DNA of 64,000 bases from Shinisaurus crocodilurus (Eukaryota > Chordata > Lepidosauria > Squamata > Shinisauridae): NCBI GenBank assembly GCA_021292165.1, contig JAHFWL010000222.1, forward strand, positions 1 to 64,000. The letters are read 5' to 3'. Both the position numbers and the translations under genes were made by a program. Shown one piece after another: positions 9,830 through 19,882 of the stretch (position 1 is the first letter of the stretch; each line of letters begins with the position of its first letter). Under the pieces are notes generated by a model. That model saw only the letters and a list, made by a program, of their open reading frames with translations. It did no database searches and was not told the origin of the DNA.

Positions 9830-10289
9830 CTAGGGACTGGGAGCGAGATTTCTTCGGTTCACATTTTAACGCAAACTTACGTAAGTGTGCACTTTCGAAC
9901 TGCTATGTGAAGCGGCACTCAGTTATCCTTTGAAATTTGCACTTTTCCAGATTTGGCAACGGAGCTCTCCAAGCGAAAAACAGGTACCAAAATTGCGTGT
10001 ATTAAAATATATATACATCGTTCAACTATGCGTTATATTAGGAAAACCTCTCGCAAAAGAAGAAAAGAAAAGTGTACATTAGGGGGAAATGCATGCACAA
10101 TGCATGTGTCACAGGAAATGCTTATAAATGCTTAAGTATTTTCATGCAAATTTTAAAAAATAATTCGAAAATTTCGGGACAAACCAAACTTAAGACTGGA
10201 GAAATTCTCAGTGTCTGAGGCAAACTGAACTGAAGACTGGGAAAATGAGAAATTGAGAGAAACCAATATTGATAGATTTGTCCACCCCT
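9830..10289. mobile_element. Family A MITE-like element
   Basis: Ends read TAGGGACTGGGAG at left and TCCACCCCTA at right, matching the TAGGGATGT/ACATCCCTA end pattern seen across the window. The interior has GTGTGCACTTTCGAAC, GGAAATGCATGCACAATGC and AAATTTCGGGAC. There is no transposase and no clear target duplication. Confidence 0.5.
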
Positions 10290-10939
10290 ATGAACCGTCA
10301 AATTCACCCCTGAATTGTCTTCTAGCAGAAATGTGGTGGTAGTTGTAGAACATGGGTCTCTAGATTCTCGGGCCTAGTTCAGACTTTGTCAGGGCTGAGC
10401 TTTCAGAGTGGAGCCCGTTGTCCAAGGAAGTCAGAGCTCAGGGAGGCCAGAAGTCAGAGCTGAAGGAAATTCCCTGCATGCAGAAATGTAGCATCTTAGG
10501 GTGAGAGATCAGTCAGAACCTTTCCCCCAATGTGTTAATTTTGAAGATGCAGGATTTAAAAAAAAAAATATTTTAAGATCCTGTTTTACTAGTTTTGAAT
10601 GAAGCTTCTCCTTTTCATGGCAGCAATAAACCCCTTTTCATTTTAAAGTTTAAAAGCCAGCAAAGTCAAAGTGTGCACTTAGAAAAAGATCTTTTAAAAC
10701 CTTCATTCTGAGTTAATCTGTTGCATTGATCTTTCTTTCTTTCTTTCTTTCTTTCTTTTTACTAACTAGAAAATTAGTTAAAGTTGATTTCGGAATGCAT
10801 TTTTTTTCTTTATATGGAGGTAAAACTTAAATGACTTGCATCTGACTTCCTCTTCTTTTTAAAGCCATATTTTATTTGCAGCCTGATCTTGTCCATGTTT
10901 ATTCAGATATAAGACCAACAGATTTTAATGGGACTTGGA
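10290..10939. other. Unassigned stretch with a CTTT microsatellite
   Basis: Contains (CTTT)n at 10730-10758 and generally AT-rich sequence. No gene or clear TE recognised. Confidence 0.4.
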
Positions 10940-11097
10940 TTTCATAGATCATAGAGTTGGAAGGAGCCTACAAGGCTATCAAGTCCAATCCCCTGCTCAA
11001 TGCAAGAAACTAGAGGAGGGGTCTCCCATCCATGTAATGACCAGGCCTGACCCTGCTTAGCTTTCCACACTCAGACCCAGCATAAGCCACAGGCCTG
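10940..11097 (-). mobile_element. 5S rRNA-derived SINE with CR1-like tail, copy 2
   Basis: On the minus strand: GTGTGGAAAGCTAAGCAGGG, GTCAGGCCTGGTCATTAC and GGATGGGAGACCCC (5S A-box, intermediate element and C-box), then the CR1-like end from TTTCTTGCATTGAGCAGGGG to CTATGATCTATGAAATC. The head GTGGCTTATGCTGGGTC is present in part. Confidence 0.8.
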
Positions 11098-11099
11098 CT

Positions 11100-11505
11100 T
11101 GTGCTCAGGTAATTTTGCAGAGGATCTCAGCTTTAGTTTGTAAATGCAAAGTTATAAAATAAGATAAGGGATCTTTTTCTATGGGCACACAACCTTTCCC
11201 CGCTCCAATTTTGTTGGTGCATGCTAATTTCTTCAAGAGATACCGCTCCATAAAAGCATTAGTCCTTTGTTGCCTTGTATTTCTTCAGGTTTACTGCGCT
11301 TAATAAATTCAGTGGCAACTTGAGTGAAATTACATCTGTATTGGACTTCCTGGCAGGGTGCAAGAACCAAAAGTGAAATTATATCTGTATTGGACTTCCT
11401 GGCAGGGTGCAAGACTTGGTGGATTGATTTAAATTTAGGGCACTTAAAATCATTGACTCAAATCACCAAGAAAAAGAGCTGCTTTAAATAATAGATTTAA
11501 ATCCA
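11100..11505. other. Unassigned AT-rich stretch
   Basis: No gene recognised. Includes the 49-bp-period duplication listed separately. Confidence 0.35.
11323..11414 (+). repeat. Tandem duplication, 49-bp period
   Basis: AGTGAAATTACATCTGTATT through GGGTGCAAGAA at 11323 is repeated at 11372 with one substitution in the first 42 bases (ACATC to ATATC). This is a recent tandem duplication. Confidence 0.85.
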
Positions 11506-11509
11506 TTCG

Positions 11510-11715
11510 GGATGCTTGAGAATTTTGTTTCAGTTCACAAATCATTCAAAAATGTCCCATTCGCAACCCCAAATGCTCACGCAGACGCATGCTCTCCACA
11601 AGTGTTTGCACACACGCGAACTCCCATTTGCGTCCACAAAATGTGCACTTCTGAAAATGCGCAACTTTAAAAATGCACAGCTTTTGAAAAGTGCACAACC
11701 TACTTAAAGACTTTG
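11510..11715. repeat. Family A MITE-like fragment
   Basis: GAATTTTGTTTCAGTTCACA, GTGCACTTCTGAAAATGCGC and AAAAGTGCACAACC belong to the GTGCAC/GCGCAA vocabulary of family A. Confidence 0.45.
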
Positions 11716-12465
11716 GTAACTTTCCAGACTGCTAGCTACTTGTAGGAGAAATAGCTGGCAGCTGGATTTTATCATTTCAAACATGGGGAAACTTTCCTGC
11801 CTTTCTTGCTCCCAGCAGTCCTAGAGGCAGCCCCAAGTGAAACCTGAAATCATCACATCACTGGCTAGAGCCTTATTTGAACATGTGCAGACCTTTCCTC
11901 CCCATCGTGCAGACACCATGACTTCAACTTCAAGCCAGCTTTTCCTCTCCCCCTTTCCTCTCTCTGCCTTTTTTGTTTTTGTTTTTGGGCAACATTTTGA
12001 CCGATGAAGAGACCTGTTGATCTCAAAATCTTGCACACTTCGTGACCTTTTCGGTTGGCCTTAATAAAAGTATTAAACTCATATGGATTTGGGCATTTTT
12101 CGTATGGCCAGCACGGCTGCCTTTGCTTTTAGGTAGGAGAGTGTTTCTCAGTGCCATGGAAAATTAATGGACATCTTGTTTGGCTGGCACAGTCTAAATA
12201 TTCATTATTTGCCTAGTAATAAATACAGTACATGACCTATATTGTGTCATATTTATAATGCCTGGCTTCAAAAGTCACATATTTCTGCCTCCTGTTTGTA
12301 TTTACATCTTGAGAAGCTGGCTTTAAAAGTGTTTAACAGAGGGCCACAGACTCAATTTTAAGAGATCACACGTAGGACTGGAAACGTTACAGTGTGTTCT
12401 AGTTTACTGTTCCAGCCAGTCATGTCCTCCTCTAGTGTATTCCATTCCATTCCACTCTCTCCCTC
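11716..12465. other. Unassigned stretch, possible retroelement 3' remnant
   Basis: The segment around 12000-12085 (GATGAAGAGACCTGTTG, GGCCTTAATAAAAGTATTAA) resembles the 3' UTR style of some vertebrate non-LTR or Penelope-like retroelements, but I cannot place it. The rest is AT-rich and unrecognised. Confidence 0.25.
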
Positions 12466-12647
12466 GTTCTTCCTCCTCCTCCTCTCCATGTTATCCTCAC
12501 AACAACCCTGTGAGGTAGGTTAGGCTGAGAGTCAGCGACTGGCCCAAAGTCACCCAGTCAGTGAGCTTCGTGGCTGAGCGGGGACTACAACCTGGATGTC
12601 CGGAGTCCAGGTCCAACACTAACCACTAGGCCACACTGGCTCTCATG
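12466..12647 (-). mobile_element. Sauria-type SINE, 3'-truncated
   Basis: Minus strand: ACATGAGAGCCAGTGTGGCC head, GGTTGTAGTCCCCGCTCAGC around the B-box, CCAGTCGCTGACTCTCAGCC, CAGGGTTGTTGTGAGGATAA. It stops at the GGAGGAGGAGG stretch; the GCCGCCTTGGG end is missing. Confidence 0.75.
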
Positions 12648-12769
12648 TGTCCACAAATGAATGTATGTCACTTGATTTCCTATCTGATTACTCTACACTC
12701 AACGGAGGGCAGCAAAAGGATGCATGAGCTGATCCCCTCGGAAAGCAACTGCCTTTGAAGTGATATGAA

Positions 12770-13400
12770 AACTCGATCTATGCTAACAGCAGACTCATTT
12801 TCCAAGTGCAGAGTTTATGCAGCCAAAACAGCACCATTCCTGCAGAGGAGGAAAGTATCAGCAGGCTTGGGAGTACCCCAAACTTCAGAGGAAAAAACCC
12901 ATAAGCGGGGAATCCCAAAATGGCACAATTTATTTATTTATTTTAATATCCTGCCTTTTCCCCCGCAAGGAACCCAAGGTGGCTTATATAACACTCCTCC
13001 TCCTCTCTAACAACCCTGTGAGGTTGGTTAGCCTGAGAGTCAGTGGCTGCCCCAAAGTCACCTAGTGAGTTTCTTGGCCAAGGGGGTGGTGGCTAGAACC
13101 CGGATCTCCCGAGTCCCAGTCCAACACTCGAACCACTATACCACACACGGGCTCAGCAAGGAATACTGAACATGCTCGGTATCTGCGGAATGCTCTGTAT
13201 CTGGTTTAGGGGAGGGAACAGAAAAACAGAGTGTGGAAGGCGTAATGGAGTATTGAGGGAACGGGCATGGCTGGCAGATTGGACTCCTGAAAAGGAGCAC
13301 TCCACATGGGACAATTTTGTTGTTGGTCCCACTTGTGAACTTTCAATCGGCATCTCAGATATGCAAGCAATTGCTTGATGCTGAACTGGCCACGTGTTTT
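12770..13400 (+). repeat. Dispersed repeat F, split by a SINE
   Basis: Segments GCCAAAACAGCACCATTCC, GAACATGCTCGGTATCTGCG, GGCATGGCTGGCAGATTGG and GTTGGTCCCACTTGTGAAC recur in order at 48790-49060 (GCCAAAACAGCACCACCGC, GAGCATGCTC, GGCATGGCCGGCAGACTGG, CAGGTCCCACCTGTAAT). The SINE at 12930-13155 lies between them. No function recognised. Confidence 0.5.
12930..13155 (-). mobile_element. Sauria-type SINE inside repeat F
   Basis: Minus strand: GTGTGGTATAGTGGTTCGAG head, GGGTTCTAGCCACC, CACTAGGTGACTTTGGGG, AGCCACCTTGGGTTCC, and a TAAAATAAATAAATAAA tail. It is more diverged than the copies at 23.8 and 31.5 kb. Confidence 0.75.
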
Positions 13401-13458
13401 CTTTCCATACTTGGTGACTGGCAGCTGGATGCATAAGTGTACTTCATTCGTTGAAGCG

Positions 13459-13553
13459 AGGAAGGGCTCGTAGCTCAACGGCAGAGGGAATACTTTGCCT
13501 CCAGAAGATCTCATGTTCAATTCCTGGTATCTCCAGTTAAAGAATACAAATTA
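13459..13553 (+). mobile_element. tRNA-derived SINE head (family T)
   Basis: CTCGTAGCTCAACGGCAGAG (A-box region), GGGAATACTTTGCCTCCAGA and ATGTTCAATTCCTGGTATC (B-box) make a tRNA-like cloverleaf head, followed by CTCCAGTTAAA. A related copy is at 28495-28846. The anticodon arm is degenerate and there is no CCA, so it is a SINE and not a tRNA gene. Confidence 0.65.
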
Positions 13554-13555
13554 AT

Positions 13556-13832
13556 AGGTATTTGCAGATTGTCAGGTGTCTTTCATTCCATCATCTGCCC
13601 ATTGAAGGAACCAGGTTTTCTTGAAAGGGATGTACGAGAATTTTGTTCCTGTTTGCAAATGCCCTAATGCGCATTTGTGCAACTGCACACTTGCGCAATT
13701 GTGCATTTGCGCAAGTCCATGGAATCTGTGCAACTTGGAGAGAGCCGGTCTGCTGAAGAATCTGCAGGTCAGATTCCTAAAAAAATATGAACTCATTTGG
13801 ATCTGTGGATTTGTCTGACATCCCTGGTATAA
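13556..13832 (+). mobile_element. MITE-like repeat, family C
   Basis: GCAGATTGTCAGGTGTCTTT, CATCATCTGCCCATTGAAGG, GCGCATTTGTGCAACTGCAC and GGATTTGTCTGACATCCC match the copies at 986 and 61790. The right end has the ACATCCCT motif found at other element ends. Confidence 0.5.
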
Positions 13833-13849
13833 AGCAGCTATACATATTC

Positions 13850-14955
13850 ATCTGGACATCCTGATTAGCAGCTAGCTAAAAGTGGGCTAGATGGAACAAC
13901 TATCAGGTGGATCCACAATTGGCTACAGAATCGGACTCAAAGAGTGCTTATCAATGGTACCTTCTCAAACTGGGGAGAGGTAACGAGCTCGGTCCTGGGC
14001 CCAGTGCTCTTCAATATTTTTATTAATGACTTGGATGAGGAGATGCAGGGAATGCTTATCAAATTTGCAGATGACACAAAGTTGGGTGGAACAGCTAATA
14101 CTCTGGAAGACAGAAACAAAATTCAAAGAGATCTCGATAGGCTGGAGCGCTGGGCCGAAAACAACAGAATGAAATTTAATAGGGATAAATGCCAAGTGAT
14201 GCACCTAGGGAGAGGAAACCAAATGCACAGTTACAGAATGGGGGACACTTGGCTCAACAATACTACAAGTGAGAAGGATCTTGGAATTGTGGTAGATCAC
14301 AAACTGAATATGAGCCAGCAATGCGATGTGGCTGCAAAGAAGGCAAATGCTATTTTGGGCTGCATTAATAGAAGTATAGCTTCCAAATCGCGGGAAGTGA
14401 TAATTCCCCTTTACTCAGCACTGGTTAGGCCTCATCTTGAGTACTGCATCCAGTTCTGGGCACCACACTTTCAGAAGGATGTAGAAAAACTGGAGAGGGT
14501 TCAGAGGAGGGCAACAAGGATGATAAAGGGACTGGAAACAAAGCCCTATGAGGAGAGACTGAAAGAACTGGGCATGTTTAGCCTTCAGAAGAGGAGACTG
14601 AGGGGAGATATGATCGCGCTCTTCCAGTACTTGAAAGGTTGTCACACAGAGGAGGGCCAGGATCTCTTCTCTATCATCCCAGTTCGCAGGACACGGAATC
14701 ATGGGCTCAAGTTACAGGAACCCAGATTCCACCTAAACATCAAGAAAAATTTCCTGACTGTCAGAGCAATAAGACAATGGAACCAACTACCTAGGCAGGT
14801 GGTGGGCTCTCCCACTCTGAAGGCATTCAAGGTGCAGCTGTACAGCCATCTGTCAGGGATGCTTTGACCTGGATTCCTGCATTGAGCAGGGGGTTGGACT
14901 CGATGGCCTTGTGGGCCCCTTCCAACTCTACTTTTCTATGATTCTATGATTCTAT
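13850..14955 (+). mobile_element. CR1 LINE, 5'-truncated
   Basis: Carries the C-terminal half of ORF2 followed by the CR1 3' UTR (TTCCTGCATTGAGCAGGGGG, CTCGATGGCCTTGTGGGCCC) and a terminal (ATTCTATG)n repeat at about 14933-14955. CR1 elements typically end in such an octamer repeat instead of poly-A. 5' truncation is usual. It is the longest LINE remnant in the window. The left border is approximate. Confidence 0.9.
13872..14867 (+). pseudogene. CR1 ORF2 reverse transcriptase C-terminal fragment
   Basis: The reading frame is open from at least 13872 (...RWIHNWLQNRTQRVLINGT...) to the TGA at 14865-14867. The catalytic F-A-D-D box is intact (LIKFADDTKLGG), followed by thumb and C-terminal segments such as RDLDRLERWAENNRMKFN, LGIVVDHKLNMSQQC and HLEYCIQFWAPH, ending in a LYSHLSGML-type terminus. 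The segment before SVLGPVLFNIFINDL lacks the usual P-Q-G of the RT motif: EVTS runs straight into SVLGP, which looks like a small in-frame deletion. The endonuclease and the N-terminal RT are absent, so it cannot act alone. Confidence 0.9.
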
Positions 14956-15029
14956 GGACGTCACTGTGCGCAAGGTGGGATGAATGTTTGATCTGTGCTG
15001 TTAGTTCTGTGATGGCCACGTCGTGATCA

Positions 15030-15495
15030 TCACGTGAACAGGTACTGGGGTGCCGGGAAGTCAGGGGAAAGAGGCAGCGTCCTCTCGCCTTGCTCTGGGC
15101 TCCCGGAGTGGTTGGATCGGCATGAGCAAGAGTTGTACAGCTTTCCTGCCGTGGCAGGATGGGAGCCATCAGAGACTGAAGCCTCCAGTGACAGTGACTC
15201 TGGGGAAGCCCCCGGACCTGTCTCCGGCCCTTCTGAATTGGGGTGCACTGCCTCAGACCCCATGTCCTATGTACACAACCCCCCAGAAGGTACCACTGCC
15301 CCCAGACAGCTCTAGTGAACAGGAGCTGTCCAACCAGCTTCTCCGCAGTCCAACCTTCACTCCCGAGGAGAAGTCAACGCCTGCAAGAAAAGGCCGCCGG
15401 CCCTTTAACAGCCAGATACAGCCCCCGAGGGGGAGGAGCTTCCAGAAAGACTCCCCCAGCCTGAGTATAAAAAGCCTGCCACTTGCTTTCGGTCA
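15030..15495 (+). mobile_element. LTR-like sequence with TATA box (uncertain)
   Basis: GC-rich U3-like sequence with TATAAAAAG at 15466-15474, followed by a possible cap region. The short open frames overlap one another and have no recognisable domain. I see no second LTR, primer-binding site or pol region, so a solo LTR is possible but unproven. Confidence 0.35.
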
Positions 15496-16000
15496 GCTGG
15501 TTTTCTAAATCCAGGATCTCTGTCCAAGGTCCTGAAACTAGCTTTAGTCACAGACGTCTTCCAGCCACCTCTTGTTGTGTTTCCTCGTCTGGGCCATTGC
15601 CCAGAGTAGACGACAGCTTCCCTGATGGAGTGTGACCTTTCCCGGGAGTCCAAATGCAAGATCAAAATAGTAGCGCAGTGGGTTGGGTGACCCCTCTTGT
15701 GGTCTATGGACCCTCACACTCGTCCACCTCGGCCAACTGCTGGAGTAACTTGCTGGTTTTCTAGATTCAGGATCGCCCTCCATGGTCCCGAAACTAACTT
15801 TAGTCCTAGACGTGATCCCAGCCGCCCCTTCCGTGTCATGCCTCTGCGCCTGGGCCGTCTCCTAGAGCCGATGACAGATTCCCCGATGGAGTGTGAGATT
15901 TCCCAGGAATCTGATCCAAGATTCCAACTGCGGTGCAGTTGGTTGGGTGGCCCCACTTGTGGTCTCTGGAGCTTAGCTCTCGCCCGCCTCACCCAATGCA
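15496..16000 (+). repeat. Tandem duplication, about 256-bp period
   Basis: GCTGGTTTTCTAAATCCAGG at 15496 recurs as GCTGGTTTTCTAGATTCAGG at 15752. The similarity continues in order through CCTGAAACTAGCTTTAGTC / CCCGAAACTAACTTTAGTC, GATGGAGTGTGA and GGTTGGGTG / CTTGTGGTCT. The two units differ by scattered substitutions, so the duplication is not recent. It lies directly downstream of the TATA box. Confidence 0.8.
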
Positions 16001-16229
16001 AATGAAAGATTCCAATCCAGAGGAGAGTTAATGCAGTGTTTTATTGCACGTCAAGTTTCTTGTTTTGAGTTAACCCTTCGGTGAGGCCGGAACATTTCCA
16101 AGCCTGCTCAGGCTGCCTCTTTCAACCTGTCTGACATCAGTTCCTAGCCACAATATCCTGCTTGTAAGCCCGCGTTCGCTCGCTCTCTCAGCAGCAAGAA
16201 CAAGCTTTACTCACTTTGGATTGGACTGG
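16001..16229. other. Unassigned stretch
   Basis: No gene or repeat recognised; it may be the 3' continuation of the LTR-like sequence. Confidence 0.3.
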
Positions 16230-16540
16230 ATTTGAGCGTCGGTCCCCCGAGGTGAAGGGGCCGATATATCAAAGCTGGTAAGTCATCTTTTATCCCGGGC
16301 CCTAAGAATGGATGAAGTGCCATTTCATACAATACTCGAGTTAGGGCTTTATTGATTAACCCTCATCTCGGCGTTCCGCCCAAATCCAAGATGTATGGCC
16401 TGCTGTAATTTTTACATTCGCCGTCAAATTCATCTTGTCTTCCCCGGGTTATGATGTGAGCGGAGCAGGCAATAAACAACATCATCCGCCGTGTGTTTAT
16501 CTAATGAATATACACAGAGCAGGAAGATGAATAAATGTTT
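16230..16540. other. Candidate conserved non-coding element
   Basis: Single-copy with GGGCTTTATTGATTAACCC, GCCTGCTGTAATTTTTACAT, GGCAATAAACAACATCATCC and TTTATCTAATGAATATACAC. Rich in TAAT/ATTA and GATA-like words, with no coding frame. Inference from composition. Confidence 0.35.
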
Positions 16541-16979
16541 TTCAGTGGGTGGGAGGCAGGAAAAACCCAGGATTTGCAAGTGTGAAATGATCAGAATAGC
16601 TGGACAGAAGTTAAATATGCAGTCTCCCTGTGTTCCTCCTGATTTTTATTTTATTTGTTAAGATACGTTTTTTAAAAAATATTACTCCTTTTAAAACTGG
16701 GAGGCTGGCATACTGCAAAGCGAAGTTCTGCCCTCCAGCGCCATCTTGATTTGGGTTCAAAAGAGTGGCTTTTTATTTTGGGAGCTCAAACCCGACCTCT
16801 GCCTTGCACTAAGGTTCTTGAGCAAGCTACTTTTCTTTTCACCTCACCAGTTTGCCTTCTGGGAAATGAGTGTTTTGTGACTGGCCACACCTTTCATGGC
16901 AAGCATTTTGTGAGCGTGCCCACATTCTCTCAAAATTCCAGATTTGCTCAGTGGCCCAAAAAAGTTGGGGAACCCCCCA
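16541..16979. other. Unassigned AT-rich stretch
   Basis: No gene recognised. A TTTTTTAAAAAATATTA run lies near 16670. Confidence 0.3.
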
Positions 16980-17180
16980 AAAAAGGTTGGCGAAAAGGAT
17001 GTATGAGAAATTTGTCTCAGTTTGTTTTGGATCAGTTTGCACTTTCCAGGCCAAACATGGACTTGGATGCAATCTGCCGCCCGGGTCTGTACATTTTGGA
17101 GCTTGCAATGTGATTTGTGGACCCAAAAACGTGTGTTCAATGACAGGCATACATTGAAAAATGCACATGGAAAAAAAAAT
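16980..17180. repeat. GGATGTATGAGAAATTTG-type MITE-like fragment
   Basis: Starts with AAAGGATGTATGAGAAATTT, the end motif shared with 4071, 31936 and 45065. It continues with TTTGCACTTTCCAGGCC and GGATGCAATCTGCCGCCC, similar to 50455-50580. Confidence 0.5.
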
Positions 17181-17219
17181 TTTTTTGAAAAAAAGAAAAA
17201 AGAAAAAAAAATCTATAAG

Positions 17220-17425
17220 AACCTTGTAACTACGAACTGGTTCCTGAATTTTGCTTTCTTCCTCTTCCCTCCGGATCCCTTTTCCTTTTGTATCATGTCT
17301 TTTAGATTGTGAGCCTGAGGGCAGGCACCGTCTGATATCAATCTTTGTAAGCCACTCTGGGAGCCTTTTCTTGCTGAAGAGTGGGGTAAAGATACTGTAA
17401 TAAATAAATAAATACATACATACAT
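17220..17425 (+). repeat. Dispersed 3'-end repeat X (retroposon tail)
   Basis: CCTTGTAACTACGAACTGG, CTTTCTTCCTCTTCCCTCC, TTTAGATTGTGAGCCTGAGG and GGGAGCCTTTTC, ending in (AAAT)n. Matches 63465-63675 over its whole length and 49410-49570 and 55600-55735 over the last 130 bases. The variable 5' ends and constant 3' end with an AAAT tail indicate a LINE or SINE 3' end whose family I cannot name. Confidence 0.65.
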
Positions 17426-17974
17426 ACATCTAGCCCTATGGGCTTCTCCAGATGGCCATGTCTCCTGACTCCTGAGCCCTACTTACTTTCCACCGACCAC
17501 CAAATTTGCACGTTTCCCCCCCATTCTAAAAGGTTGAGATGCCTCTGCTAAGCCTTAGTTACTGGCAACAAGAGTTTTAAGCTAAAAAACAAAAACAAAA
17601 AACCCATGCTGGTATTTTTGGCCCTGCCTTTTCCTTTCAGCCCCACCCACTCACTGGAATATGGGCCCCCCAAGGGCTTCTCTGCCATTGAAGTCGACCC
17701 TCCGGCTACAAGAGGTTCATAGCCATGCCAGGTCCCAGACGGCCAATGGGGTGCTGGGGTGGGTGGGTGGAGCCAGGTCTGAGGCAGCCAATGGGCTGCT
17801 GAGGGTGGAGCCATGTGGGGCTGTAGGAGGACATGGGCAGCTCCTTGTCCTCCATCCCGGAGTCTTCAGTGGCTTGCCCCAAGGGGCAGAAGGCCACGGG
17901 GTGGGGCAGCTCCCAGTAAAAGTCCTGGGAGAGAGTCGGGGGGGGGGGGAGTAAGTGTGCGGAAGAGGGAAGGG
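17426..17974. other. Unassigned stretch
   Basis: No gene or repeat recognised; GC-rich with an inverted segment CCAATGGGGTGCTGGG / CCAATGGGCTGCTGAGG used twice in tandem. Confidence 0.3.
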
Positions 17975-18385
17975 GAGCAGCTTTATAATGAAAATGCCTT
18001 TTCAGCCGTAACTAAAGCCCCACTGCTGTGATACCGTAATTGGAATGCTGAGCGCCTATGCCGGGCTTAGGAAGGTAATAAGTGCCACAATCAGTATTAA
18101 ATAAAATGCATCTTCCTTTCGGTGGGGTGGGGGTGGGGTTTTTTGGGGGAAATAGGTATTAAATCAAATATTCATGAATCGGTTAGTGTTCCTATTTGCA
18201 AAAATAAAATAATAATAATAATAATAATAAGCGGGCACCCCTGCCTCTATCCCTTCTGCATGCAAATATTTAAAAGACTGCGAGGTTCATCTGTTAAAAG
18301 ACTTCGTGTTGTAATATCCAACATCGTTTTCAGAAAGCTCTTGTCCTCTCCTATGGACATTTCCTGCAAATTTCTTTTTCTATTT
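17975..18385. other. Candidate conserved non-coding element
   Basis: CAGCCGTAACTAAAGCCCC, GTAATTGGAATGCTGAGCG, CAGTATTAAATAAAATGC, ATCAAATATTCATGAATCGG and GCATGCAAATATTTAAAAG: single-copy, POU- and homeodomain-like motifs, interrupted by poly-G and (AAT)n tracts. Inference only. Confidence 0.35.
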
Positions 18386-18423
18386 GTTTTTGTTTTGTTT
18401 TTCTGGTTGTTTCATTCTATCCC

Positions 18424-18555
18424 CAGGGGTGGGTAGAAAGTCAGTCTCCGGATGTTTTGGGCTCCAACTATGAGTCCTGATCCTTGGCCAGGCTCGCAGG
18501 GGCTTCTGGGAGTTGAAGTCCAAAACATCTGGAGATCTACCTTCTGCCCACCCTG
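18424..18555. mobile_element. Short palindromic MITE (hAT-like ends)
   Basis: The left end CAGGGGTGGGTAGAAAGTC is mirrored by GGAGATCTACCTTCTGCCCACCCTG at the right, and CCGGATGTTTTGGGCTCC by AAGTCCAAAACATCTGG. About 130 bases with CAGGG termini typical of hAT MITEs. The flanking 8 bases do not give a clean duplication. Confidence 0.65.
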
Positions 18556-19035
18556 ATCTATTGTTTTTTTTTAAAAATTATTTGATATGTACCCTGCCTT
18601 TCTACCAAGAAAGATGGCACTCAAGACGTGCCTGGGGGTGTTAGCAGATGGAATGGAGTGTGATGGAGTGAAGTGGCCGGCATCTGGAGCAGGAACACTC
18701 CACATTTTGTTCCAGGGTCCCACTTACATTCTCGTGTTGTGAAGCCATTTCCAACTAAGCCGAGTAATCTCGGCAGACTCTCCTCTTTGGGTTCTGGCAT
18801 GGCTCCACCACCAGGAAGCCCAGTGGCTCTCCCTGCATTCAACTAACATGAAGAATCCAAGAGGGCATCAGGATCAGACACGGGAAATGCCGCCCAGTAT
18901 CCAGGGGAGGCTGGGGGGCTCGAATGTCAGTGGGGCGGTGTATCCACTCCGGGTTTTAGCCTGAACTTTAAAGGCACTATCTGTGATGCTGAACCTATTT
19001 TGGGGATTGGGATTCAGCACCATGGATAGTTCCTT
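18556..19035 (+). repeat. Dispersed composite repeat D, copy 1
   Basis: CCTTTCTACCAAGAAAGATG through GAAGTGGCCGGCATCTGGAG, GTTCCAGGGTCCCACTTAC, CACCACCAGGAAGCCCAG, GTATCCAGGGGAGGCTGG and the family E end GTCAGTGGGGCGGTGTATCC. The same order recurs at 47328-47785, 28.8 kb away on the same strand. It ends in half a family E palindrome (18918-19035). Confidence 0.65.
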
Positions 19036-19265
19036 GTAGGTTTTTCAAGCCCTACACAATCTGAGAGCAGGAAATTGGAAGGGCTGCGTTGTCCTAAGTG
19101 GGCCTCCCCCCATGCTGTGGTCATGGGTTGGGCATCTTCTTCTTGCCTCTTCCAATAACTATGCAAATTTGGCACAACAATCAAAACCAATATTTTTATA
19201 CAATGCAACACACTGGCTTCATGAGGACTAGACTCTTGCTTCCCACCCTTTCATTCTGCTCCAAA

Positions 19266-19882
19266 TAGGGATGTGTGAGGATTTCATTCGGGGGGTGGTG
19301 GAAATCTGGTGAACTGGCTGGGCTTGACCCCCCCCCCCAAACTCTGTCCCACTTACCTCCTTCCCCGGGTTGACTCATGTTCTTCCGAGTTGAGCCAGGG
19401 AAGCGACTTCTGGGTTCCCTGTGGGCCGTTTTTTACGTAGAAAAAAGTTTTGCATAACTTGCACAAGTTGTGGCCACTATTAATGTATCTTATTTATTTA
19501 TTATATTTATACCCCGCCTTTTTTCCTGCAAGGAACCCAAGGCGGCTTCCATAATCCTCCTCCTCCTCCTTCTCTCCATTTTATCCTCGCAACAACCCTG
19601 CGAGGTAGGTTAGGCTGAGAGTCAGTGACTGGCCCAAAGTCACCCAGTGAGTTTCATGGCCGAGTGGGGGACTAGAACCCGGATCTCCCCAGTCCCAGTC
19701 CGACACTCTCACCACTACGCCACACATCTTAGCATTTTCTACATAAAAAACGCTCCCCCGGGAACCCGGAAGTCTGCCGAGCGACTTAGCGCATGTCCGC
19801 TTTTGGCCCAGCTCAGCGGGTGCAGCAGCGGTGGCCACCAATCCGGAGGCGGGTCAGGTCACTGGCGGATTGCCCACCCCTA
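19266..19882. mobile_element. Palindromic MITE, family B, copy 2, with perfect 8-bp target duplication
   Basis: Left end TAGGGATGTGTGAGGATTTC, right end GATTGCCCACCCCTA. It is flanked on both sides by GCTCCAAA (19258-19265 and 19883-19890), the 8-bp duplication expected of hAT transposition. The interior has GGGAAGCGACTTCTGGG, TTTTTTACGTAGAAAA and a mirrored AGCATTTTCTACATAAAAAA. A Sauria SINE sits in the right arm. Without the SINE the element is about 380 bases and has no transposase. Confidence 0.8.
19491..19724 (-). mobile_element. Sauria-type SINE inside family B MITE
   Basis: Minus strand: GTGTGGCGTAGTGGTGAGAG head, GGGTTCTAGTCCCCCACTCG, GGTGACTTTGGGCCAGTCAC, GAAGCCGCCTTGGGTTCC and a TATAATAAATAAATA tail. 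Short repeats ATCTT flank it. It is therefore younger than the host MITE. Confidence 0.85.

Noticed and set aside
13459..13543. A tRNA gene
   Set aside because: A- and B-box-like motifs are present but the arms do not pair well and the sequence runs on into a SINE body.
14933..14955. Short tandem ATTCTATG units as a telomere-like or regulatory array
   Set aside because: This is the normal terminal repeat of CR1 LINEs.
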